A model generated the notes under the pieces. That model was given only the letters and a program-made list of their open reading frames with translations, searched no databases and was not told where the DNA came from. 64,000 bases of DNA from Tetrapyrgos nigripes (Eukaryota > Basidiomycota > Agaricomycetes > Agaricales > Campanellaceae), in the NCBI GenBank assembly GCA_013368315.1, contig JAACJM010000144.1, positions 62,001 through 126,000 on the forward strand. Direction: 5' to 3'. Positions 1-9,451 of this stretch are shown one piece after another; position 1 is the stretch's first letter; every line of letters begins with the position of its first letter. Both the position numbers and the translations under genes were made by a program.

Positions 1-894
1 GACAGGGACCTCAGGGAGGGCTGTCTGCAGCTCTGGGTCGAGGTCTCGAGGCGAATGACACAGGAACGCCCGAGCAAGACGTGGGTGTCTGCTCACCGCT
101 GGCAACAGCGACCGCGAGCCAAGCAGTGTGTCATTCGCTCTGGAAACTTAACAGGGGCCTCAGAGACAGCTGTCTGCAGCTCTGGGTCAAGGTCCCAAGG
201 CAAATGACACAGGAATGCCTGAGCAAGGCGTCAGTCTTTGCTCACCACTGACAACAGTGACCACAAGCCAAGTCCTGTGTCATTTGCTCTGAAAACTTGA
301 CAGAGACCTCAGAGGTAGCATTCTGCATCTCTGGGTCAAGATTCCAAGCTGAATGACACAGGAATACCTGAGCAAGACATTGGTCTCTTGCTCACTGCTG
401 GCAACAGCAACCACAAGCTGAGTCCTGTGTCATTCACTCCAAAGACTTGACAGAGACCTTGGGAGTGGCTGTCTCCACCTCTGGGCTCAGGTTCCAACTG
501 GAATGACACAGAAACAGTTGCACAAGACATTAGTCCCTCTCCACTGCTTGCAACAGCAACCACAAGCCAGGTCCTGTGTCATTCACTCCAAAAAGTTGAC
601 AGAGTCCTTGAGTGGGACTGTCCTCACCTCTGGTTTAAGACCATGAAGCAAATGACACAGAAACAACTGAACAAGAGATCAGTTCTTCACTGCTGCTTGC
701 AACAGTGACCATGAGCTGAGTCCTGTGTCATTTTCAGAGTCCCAGAGACCTCAGAGGAGACTGTCCCCATCTCTGAGTTGAGGCTGCACAGTGAAAGACA
801 CACCTCAGTCTCCTCAGTACAGCTTGCAACAGCAGAGGGTAGATACCTCTCCAAAGTAGCTGTTTGCTGCCCAAAAATGCGGCTGTGCCTTTGG

Positions 895-1445
895 CAAAGA
901 GTATCCTCTGCCAGTGACAATGCTTTCTGGCAAAGGGTACCCTCTGCCAGTGGCTGTGCTCTCAAAAATGCGGCTGTGGCCCTGGGCAGAGGGTACCCTC
1001 TGTCAGAGTGGCTGTGCTGGCAGAGGGTACCCTCTGCCAGAGTGGCTGTGCTGGCAGAGGGTACCCTCTGCAGAGTGGCTGTGCTGGCAGAGGGTACCCT
1101 CTGCCAGAGTGGCTGTGCTGGCAGAGGGTACCCTCTGTCAGAGTGGCTGTGCTGGCAGAGGGTACCCTCTGCCAGAGTGGCTGTGCTGGCAGAGGGTACC
1201 CTCTGCCAGAGTGGCTGTGCTTACTGGCAGAGGGTACCCTCTGCCAGAGTGGCTGTGCTCACTGGCAGAGGGTACCCTCTGCCAGTGGCTGTGTTCTCAA
1301 AAATGCGGCTGTGGCCCTGGGCAGAGGGTACCCTCTGCCAGAGTGGCTGTGCTTGCTGGCAGAGGGTACCCTCTGCCAGTGGCTATGCTCTCAAAAAATG
1401 CGGCTGTGGCCCTGGGCAAAGGGTACCCTCTGCTAGTGGCTGTGT
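895..1445. repeat. Palindromic minisatellite inside the satellite
   Basis: Tandem array of roughly 30-40-bp units. Thirteen copies of GGGTACCCTCTG are present, most within the 20-bp perfect palindrome GGCAGAGGGTACCCTCTGCC (KpnI site at its centre), separated by AGTGGCTGTGCT-type spacers. Some units are longer and carry a CTCAAAAATGCGGCTGTGG spacer. Recognisable but diverged 149-bp satellite flanks both sides (about 780-845 and 1465-1560), so the array appears to have grown inside one satellite monomer. The long + strand open frames here are a consequence of the repeat. Confidence 0.93.
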
Positions 1446-2899
1446 CTTTGGTATGTGCCCATCATTGCAGCATCTTACAACAGTGACTGTGAGTCTAGCC
1501 TTGTGTCATTTGATCACAGAGACCTTGAGGGGGGCTGTCCCTACCTCTGGGTCAAGGCAATGAAGCAAATGACACAAAAACAGTTGAGCAAGACATCTGC
1601 AACAGTAACCAGAGGCCAAGTCCTGTGTCATTGACTCTGAGATCTTCAGAGAGACCTTGAAGGGGACTGTCTGCACCTCTGGGTCAAGGTCCTGAGGCAA
1701 GTGACACAAGAACAGTGGAGCACAATGTCAGTCACTTTCCACTCCTTGCAACAGCAACTGTGAGCCAAGTCCTGTGTCATTTGCTCTAAAAACTTGACAG
1801 AGACCTGGGGGCAGGTTGTCTGCACCTCTGGATCAAGGTCCTGAGGCAAATGACACAAAAACACCTGAGCAAGATGCTGGTCTCTGCTCACCACTGGCAA
1901 CAGTGACCACAAGCTGAGGCCTGTGTCATTCACTCTGAAAACTTGACAGGGACCTCAGGGACAGCTGTCTGCAGCTCTGGGTTGAGGTCCCAAGGTGAAT
2001 GACACAGGAATGCCCAAGCAAGACATGGGTGTCTGCTCACTGCTGGCAACAGCGACCACGAGCCAAGCGATGTGTCATTCGCTCTGGAAACTTGACAGGG
2101 ACCTCAGGGAGGGCTGTCTGCAGCTCTGGGTCGAGGTCCCGAGGCGAATGACACAGGAACGCCCGAGCAAGATGTGGGTGTCTGCTCACTGCTGGCAACA
2201 GCGACAGCGAGCCGAGCGATGTGTCATTCGCTCTGAAAACTTGACAGGGACTTCAGGGAGGGATGTCTGCAGCTCTGGGTCGAGGTCCCGAGGTGAATGA
2301 CACAGGAACGCCCGAGCAAGACGTGGGTGTCTGCTCACCGCTGGCAACAGCGACCGCGAGCCGAGCAATGTGTCATTCGCTCTGAAAACTTGACAGGGAC
2401 CTCAGGGAGGGCTGTCTGCAGCTCTGGGTCGAGGCTCCGAGGCGAATGACACAGGAACGCCCGAGCAAGACGTGGGTGTCTGCTCACTGCTGGCAACAGC
2501 GACCGCGAGCCAAGCGATGTGTCATTCGCTCTGAAAACTTGACAGGGACCTCAGGGAGGGCTGTCGGCAGCTCTGGGTCGAGGTCCCGAGGCGAATGACA
2601 CAGGAACGCCCGAGCAAGACGTGGGTGTCTGCTCACCGCTGGCAACAGCGACCGCGAGCCGAGCAATGTGTCATTCGCTCTGGAAACTTGACAGGGACCT
2701 CAGGGAGGGATGTCTGCAGCTCTGGGTCGAGGTCCCGAGGCGAATGACACAGGAACGCCCGAGCAAGACGTGGGTGTCTGCTCACCGCTGGCAACAGCGA
2801 CCGCGAGCCGAGCAATGTGTCATTCGCTCTGGAAACTTGACAGGGACCTCAGGGAGGGCTGTCTGCAGCTCTGGGTCGAGGTCCCGAGGCGAATGACAC

Positions 2900-5480
2900 A
2901 GGAACGCCCGAGCAAGACATGGGTGTCTGCTCACCGCTGGCAACAGCGACCGCGAGCCGAGCAATGTGTCATTCGCGCTGGAAACTTGACAGGGACCTCA
3001 GGGAGGGCTGTCTGCAGCTCTGGGTCGAGGTCCCGAGGCGAATGACACAGGAACGCCCGAGCAAGACATGGGTGTCTGCTCACCGCTGGCAACAGCGACA
3101 GCGAGCCGAGCAATGTGTCATTCGCTCTGGAAACTTGACAGGGACCTCAGGGAGGGCTGTCTGCAGCTCTGGATCGAGGTCCCGAGGCGAATGACACAGG
3201 AACGCCCGAGCAAGACATGGGTGTCTGCTCACTGCTGGCAACAGCGACAGCGAGCCGAGCGATGTGTCATTCGCTCTGAAAACTTGACAGGGACTTCAGG
3301 GAGGGATGTCTGCAGCTCTGGGTCGAGGTCCCGAGGCGAATGACGCAGGAACGCCCGAGCAAGACGTGGGTGTCTGCTCACCGCTGGCAACAGCGACCGC
3401 GAGCCGAGCAATGTGTCATTCGCTCTGGAAACTTGACAGGGACCTCAGGGAGGGATGTCTGCAGCTCTGGGTCGAGGTCCCGAGGCGAATGACACAGGAA
3501 CGCCTGAGCAAGACGTGGGTGTCTGCTCACCGCTGGCAACAGCGACCGTGAGCCAAGCAGTGTGTCATTCGCTCTGGAAACTTGACAGGGACCTCAGGGA
3601 GGGATGTCTGCAGCTCTGGGTCGAGGTCCCGAGGCGAATGACGCAGGAACGCCCGAGCAAGACGTGGGTGTCTGCTCACCGCTGGCAACAGCGACCGCGA
3701 GCCGAGCAATGTGTCATTCGCTCTGGAAACTTGACAGGGACCTCAGGGAGGGATGTCTGCAGCTCTGGGTCGAGGTCCCGAGGCGAATGACACAGGAACG
3801 CCCGAGCAAGACGTGGGTGTCTGCTCACCGCTGGCAACAGCGACCGCGAGCCAAGCGATGTGTCATTCGCTCTGAAAACTTGACAGGGACCTCAGGGAGG
3901 GCTGTCTGCAGCTCTGGGTCGAGGTCCCGAGGCGAATGACACAGGAACGCCCGAGCAAGACGTGGGTGTCTGCTCACCGCTGGCAACAGCGACCGCGAGC
4001 CGAGCAATGTGTCATTCGCTCTGGAAACTTGACAGGGACCTCAGGGAGGGCTGTCTGCAGCTCTGGGTCGAGGTCCCGAGGCGAATGACACAGGAACGCC
4101 CGAGCAAGACGTGGGTGTCTGCTCACCGCTGGCAACAGCGACCGCGAGCCGAGCAATGTGTCATTCGCTCTGGAAACTTGACAGGGACCTCAGGGAGGGC
4201 TGTCTGCAGCTCTGGGTCGAGGTCCCGAGGCGAATGACACAGGAACGCCCGAGCAAGACGTGGGTGTCTGCTCACCGCTGGCAACAGCGACCGCGAGCCA
4301 GGCAGTGTGTCATTCGCTCTGGAAACTTGACAGGGACCTCAGGGAGGGCTGTCTGCAGCTCTGGGTCGAGGTCCCGAGGCGAATGACGCAGGAACGCCCG
4401 AGCAAGACGTGGGTGTCTGCTCACCGCTGGCAACAGCGACCGCGAGCCGAGCAATGTGTCATTCGCTCTGGAAACTTGACAGGGACCTCAGGGAGGGATG
4501 TCTGCAGCTCTGGGTCGAGCTCCCGAGGCGAATGACACAGGAACGCCCGAGCAAGACGTGGGTGTCTGCTCACCGCTGGCAACAGCGACCGCGAGCCGAG
4601 CAATGTGTCATTCGCGCTGGAAACTTGACAGGGACCTCAGGGAGGGCTGTCTGCAGCTCTGGGTCGAGGTCCCGAGGCGAATGACACAGGAACGCCCGAG
4701 CAAGACATGGGTGTCTGCTCACTGCTGGCAACAGCGACAGCGAGCCGAGCAATGTGTCATTCGCTCTGGAAACTTGACAGGGACCTCAGGGAGGGCTGTC
4801 TGCAGCTCTGGATCGAGGTCCCGAGGCGAATGACACAGGAACGCCCGAGCAAGACATGGGTGTCTGCTCACTGCTGGCAACAGCGACAGCGAGCCGAGCG
4901 ATGTGTCATTCGCTCTGAAAACTTGACAGGGACTTCAGGGAGGGATGTCTGCAGCTCTGGGTCGAGGTCCCGAGGCGAATGACGCAGGAACGCCCGAGCA
5001 AGACGTGGGTGTCTGCTCACCGCTGGCAACAGCGACCGCGAGCCGAGCAATGTGTCATTCGCTCTGGAAACTTGACAGGGACCTCAGGGAGGGATGTCTG
5101 CAGCTCTGGGTCGAGGTCCCGAGGCGAATGACACAGGAACGCCCGAGCAAGACGTGGGTGTCTGCTCACCGCTGGCAACAGCGACCGTGAGCCAAGCAGT
5201 GTGTCATTCGCTCTGGAAACTTGACAGGGACCTCAGGGAGGGATGTCTGCAGCTCTGGGTCGAGGTCCCGAGGCGAATGACGCAGGAACGCCCGAGCAAG
5301 ACGTGGGTGTCTGCTCACCGCTGGCAACAGCGACCGCGAGCCGAGCAATGTGTCATTCGCTCTGGAAACTTGACAGGGACCTCAGGGAGGGATGTCTGCA
5401 GCTCTGGGTCGAGGTCCCGAGGCGAATGACACAGGAACGCCCGAGCAAGACGTGGGTGTCTGCTCACCGCTGGCAACAGC
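2900..5480. repeat. Higher-order repeat, 11 x 149 bp (1639 bp)
   Basis: Rare variants recur at exactly 1639 bp (11 monomers): ATTCGCGCTG at 2971 and 4610, GGATCGAGGT at 3171 and 4810, TGACGCAGGA at 3341 and 4980, and AGCGACCGTGAGCC at 3541 and 5180. The matching block is about 2900-3840 against 4540-5480, with very few differences (for example CACCGCTGG against CACTGCTGG near 3080/4719). Outside it the variant pattern no longer matches. Confidence 0.88.
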
Positions 5481-6460
5481 GACCGCGAGCCAGGCAGTGT
5501 GTCATTCGCTCTGGAAACTTGACAGGGACCTCAGGGAGGGCTGTCTGCAGCTCTGGGTCGAGGTCCCGAGGCGAATGACACAGGAACGCCCGAGCAAGAC
5601 GTGGGTGTCTGCTCACCGCTGGCAACAGCGACCGCGAGCCAAGCAGTGTGTCATTCGCTCTGGAAACTTGACAGGGACCTCAGGGAGGGATGTCTGCAGC
5701 TCTGGGTCGAGGTCCCGAGGCGAATGACACAGGAACGCCCGAGCAAGACGTGGGTGTCTGCTCACCGCTGGCAACAGCGACCGCGAGCCAAGCAGTGTGT
5801 CATTCGCTCTGGAAACTTGACAGGGACCTCAGGGAGGGATGTCTGCAGCTCTGGGTCGAGGTCCCGAGGCGAATGACACAGGAACGCCCGAGCAAGACGT
5901 GGGTGTCTGCTCACCGCTGGCAACAGCGACCGCGAGCCGAGCAATGTGTCATTCGCTCTGGAAACTTGACAGGGACCTCAGGGAGGGCTGTCTGCAGCTC
6001 TGGGTCGAGGTCCCGAGGCGAATGACACAGGAACGCCCGAGCAAGACGTGGGTGTCTGCTCACCGCTGGCAACAGCAACCGCGAGCCGAGCAATGTGTCA
6101 TTCGCTCTGGAAACTTGACAGGGACCTCAGGGAGGGCTGTCTGCAGCTCTGGGTCGAGGTTCCGAGGCGAATGACACAGGAACGCCCGAGCAAGACGTGG
6201 GTGTCTGCTCACCGCTGGCAACAGCGACCGCGAGCCAGGCAGTGTGTCATTCGCTCTGGAAACTTGACAGGGACCTCAGGGAGGGCTGTCTGCAGCTCTG
6301 GGTCGAGGTCCCGAGGCGAATGACACAGGAACGCCCGAGCAAGACGTGGGTGTCTGCTCACCGCTGGCAACAGCGACCGCGAGCCAAGCAGTGTGTCATT
6401 CGCTCTGGAAACTTGACAGGGACCTCAGGGAGGGATGTCTGCAGCTCTGGGTCGAGTTTT

Positions 6461-6790
6461 CGAGGCGAGTGACACGCAGACGGCTGCGGGAGGCCCAAGG
6501 TCTGCTGGCCGCTGGGGCTCGCGACGGCGACAGCACGCCGAGCGCTGGGGGTCTGGCCCCGAAAAGCAGACGGGGACCTCGGGGGGCGGGGCGGGCACGT
6601 TTCCAGTGCAGGACCCGAAGGGCTGCGGCCAGAGACGAGGTGGCCAGACCCCAGACAGCGGTCGGGGCTCGGGACGGCGACGGCGAGCTCAGACGGCTGT
6701 CGATCGACGAGCGGGGGGCGGATCCGGAACGGGGGCGACGAGGGCTACGCGAGGGCGTGGGACCGAGGTCGAATGACAGAGGTCGCCCAA
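6461..6790. repeat. Diverged GC-rich satellite monomers at array edge
   Basis: The regular array breaks at about 6460 (GTCGAGTTTTCGAGGCG). The next 330 bp are very GC-rich but still show the monomer landmarks in order: GGTCTGCTGGCCGCTGG, GCGACGGCGACAG, GGGGACCTCGG and, at about 6765, GGTCGAATGACAGAGGTCG. I read this as about two old monomers that diverged toward G+C, unlike the left side, which diverged toward TpG/CpA. Two 113-159-codon open frames here are probably only due to composition. Confidence 0.7.
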
Positions 6791-6835
6791 CAGACCCTCT
6801 GTTGGGTAGAAAATATAGGTAGGAAGTTAAATAAA

Positions 6836-6896
6836 AGTCAAACCGGCTTCTGAAAAGTCCGCAAAAAGTACACAAAAAAGTACGAAAAAGACACTG
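6836..6896. repeat. AAAAGT(C/AC) motif cluster, copy 1
   Basis: Short irregular repeat of AAAAGTCC / AAAAAGTAC motifs directly to the right of the satellite. The same motif, in the same orientation, forms a longer cluster at 7685-7895. No coding capacity is evident. Confidence 0.7.
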
Positions 6897-7250
6897 TGAA
6901 AGATGTCAGTTAGGCAGTGGAAACTTCGTTCGCGTACCTCAAAAAACCCGGTAAAAGCAGCCTGAAAGCACATATATTTTGGGTACGTATGTAGGTACAT
7001 ACACACAGAAAGGATTATACTAGTTGGATACATACAAATTCCACACCTTTCCTAAGAAGACTCTTGAAGACAACATAATCAGACTAGTATACCTGTGCAC
7101 ATGTCTGTGGAAAGAAATTCAGGAGAGCTAGTACCTTGGTGGTTGGCGGAGTTTCAAACTCCCCAGGACTGTAACGGCCACACAAAAATTTTGCCAGAGT
7201 TCACTGTTACTGCCGTTACCTTCATATCCCCCATGTCATTGTCCTTTGAG

Positions 7251-7476
7251 CCCCCCCCCCCCCCCCCGCTTTCTGACCTGCCTCTAGGACCAGCCACATG
7301 TTCTTCTCAATGACATCAACGCTACTTGCTTAGCACTGCGAAACAGAATTTACACTAACACGTATTTGCCAATGTCTCATTTCCCCACTTACCTCCAAGA
7401 CAACATGTCGTGTCATCGTTGTTTCTCTCTCTTGCCCTTTTTTTATACTCTACTCTCACCCCCCCCCCCACCCCCC
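7251..7476. repeat. Two poly-C tracts
   Basis: A run of 17 C at 7251-7267, and C11-A-C6 at 7459-7476. Low-complexity DNA between the two AAAAGTC clusters. No gene is visible in 6900-7680. Confidence 0.9.
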
Positions 7477-7684
7477 TACCCACTGTTCTGCTCAAATATG
7501 TGGGTGTCCCATTCATCCCCTTCTTATTGTTTGTTCTTCAAATCTCCCTTCGTGTAGAAATTCATCCAAGATCCACACATTTCTGACTTGCCTGCCCTTC
7601 TACTAGTAGTAATTCCTTGCAATGTTCTACGCAGCATGTTGATTGCATATGTATGTACATACTCTACCCTCAGCGGCAGCCTGC

Positions 7685-7895
7685 AGAAGTAAAAGTCCAA
7701 AAGTACTGCAAAAAGTCCCGAAAAAGTCCTCGGGTAAGTCAAAGGCTGTAAAAGGCCGGTAAAAAAGTACTTCGGTAAGTAAAAGTCCCAAAAAAGTACT
7801 CCAAAAAAAAAGTCCCGAAAAAGTCCTCTCCTGAAAAAGGTACGAAAAGCGACGAAAAGCAACGAAAAGTCTTCGGAAGTCCGGAAAAGTCCACT
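7685..7895. repeat. AAAAGT(C/AC) motif cluster, copy 2
   Basis: About 200 bp of irregularly spaced AAAAGTCC, AAAAAGTAC, GGTAAGTAAAAG and CGAAAAG motifs. It matches the shorter cluster at 6836-6896. Open frames on the opposite strand (Phe/Leu-rich) arise from the repeat. Confidence 0.75.
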
Positions 7896-9100
7896 TGTAT
7901 TTTTACTGATGTGGATATTCCTAGGTCTACTGTCTCGTTCGCCACATCAGACCCGCCAGACATTGATGTTGATGGAATGGAGTAATAGTGTACATATCTT
8001 GAACACACTTCCTTATTATAACCTCGTTATTCTAGTATTTTATGTTTGAATTAATGATTCTTAAACGAACTGTCCCTGTTCTGATGCCTGGGTGTGTGTT
8101 AAAGACTTGAAAACCAGTCATATCTTGCGAGCAGATACTCGTCAAATATAGCCAAAAAGACGAAAATTGGTGTCACTTTGCAAGGGGGGGCTAGAGTATC
8201 TGGCAGTATTTAGCAAAATTGGAAAAACAGCAGTATCGAATCCAATTTTGCTCAATTTTTGTCTAATTTGCAGTTGAGGTTTTTCCTGATGCACTCGGAG
8301 CTGGCCATGGGAATTTAGACTCCCTTTTGCAACACACCATGATGCCATTTGGTTGGACACTCCCTCCTTCTCCCTTCAGTCAGAGTCAGGGATCACTAAT
8401 GGTAGTATCACTTTTGGTCTGTTTCTCGTGCTAAAAATTTACATGCAAGCCCTTTGAGATCATATCAATGCATATTTCAAATAATGAAGTAAGGTGAGCT
8501 TGAAATGCCCATGACATTGACTTGCTGACACTGATTCTGAAAGGTGTGTGGGCCAGCGTTGACGCATGGCGAGTATGAGGCCAGAGCTCTCCAAAATGCT
8601 AAAATACATATTACTTTTTGTTGAACTTCTTTTCTATCCACCCTCAAAAAAGTAAATGTTGAATCCTAACTAATTGACAACTTGAAGAGTAAAAAAGGAC
8701 TAGACTCTAGTAAAAATGTAGAAGGATAGGAAGAGAAATGAATGAGCTGCTTGCTGTGAAAATACTAAGTTCCCGCTACCGTATAGGTAGTGGGTTTTAT
8801 CTCCCAAATGCGGTCGATTTCACGCCAATGTTGCGCGCATCACGTGCTGCTTTCCTTTTTGGGAGTGCATTGTCCCACGCTGAACCCCCGGGCCCCGGTA
8901 ACGAGTCCCTTTCCTATTTAGAACTTATTGCGCTCCCCTCGATCCTCTCTGCTGTTTTGAGAGCTGTACGTCAACTATCAGACGCATTTCGAACATCTGT
9001 ATTACTTCCGATCCTGCAGTGAACCCTTCTCTTTTTTTTTTTTTGTGTCCGTGCTGTTCTGTTCCCCTTTTTAGGATGACTTGTTCATATCCTTACACCA
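7896..9100. other. No recognisable gene
   Basis: AT-rich spacer. The longest open frame (8738-9022, +, 94 codons) shows no motif or splice pattern that would support a gene. CAAGGGGGGGC at 8180 resembles the hAT-like terminus seen at 11091 but has no partner that I can find. Confidence 0.5.
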
Positions 9101-9104
9101 TGGG

Positions 9105-9200
9105 TGCCCGGGCCGGGAAATCCCGCACCGGGGGTATGTAGGTAGTAGGTTCATGGCCGAAGGCGGAAAATTTTTTTTCCGACCAACGCCCAGCCAATGC
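9105..9200. mobile_element. hAT-like terminal fragment
   Basis: Contains GTAGGTAGTAGGTTC followed by GGAAAATTTTTTTTCCGACC. This is the same sub-terminal arrangement (GGTnGGTnGGTT, then A-run/T-run, then CCGACC) seen at 11126, 11748 and 12046. It is probably a relic of the same non-autonomous family. No intact end or target duplication was identified. Confidence 0.4.
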
Positions 9201-9451
9201 CTGGATCAACCTTTAAATGTGCTCAGAGAGCTTTGAAGAAAGTCTCAATGTGTATTTCACCTGTTTACAGCCTTTTATAATGGTTATAGACCTTGCATAG
9301 GCCACATTTTGTAGTAGTTATACTCAAGTTGCAGTACTGGTGATGGTTCGGATATAGTCTTAGGCATTTCCAATTGCGCACTCCAAGACAAACGTGTTAC
9401 ATAGCCCTAGCGCTGTGTCGTCTCCTACTCTGATTTGGCCCGATCACGACA

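Larger units (their letters stand above)
1..6460. repeat. 149-bp tandem satellite array
   Basis: Head-to-tail repeat with a 149-bp period. About 30 nearly identical units fill 1990-6460. A similar CpG-rich unit lies at 1-150, and more diverged units fill 150-860 and 1450-1990. Each unit contains GCGAATGACAC and, 66 bp later, its exact reverse complement GTGTCATTCGC, so each monomer has an 11-bp inverted pair. Because 149 is not a multiple of three, the many 60-111-codon open frames repeat every unit in shifting frames and are by-products, not genes. The array runs off the left edge of the window. Confidence 0.97.

Noticed and set aside
778..1563. 261-codon open frame of WQRVPSAR-type repeats
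   Set aside because: Generated by the palindromic minisatellite; all three + frames are open over the same region.
1990..6460. Dozens of 60-111-codon open frames on both strands, with near-identical proteins every 149 bp
   Set aside because: They follow the satellite period, shift frame each unit, and have no start, splice or conservation signal; by-products of the repeat.
1..6460. Possible CRISPR array
   Set aside because: Units are 149 bp with no unique spacers, and the genome is eukaryotic.
6346..6875. 158- and 159-codon frames on opposite strands
   Set aside because: Overlap in GC-rich decayed satellite; stop-poor composition explains them.
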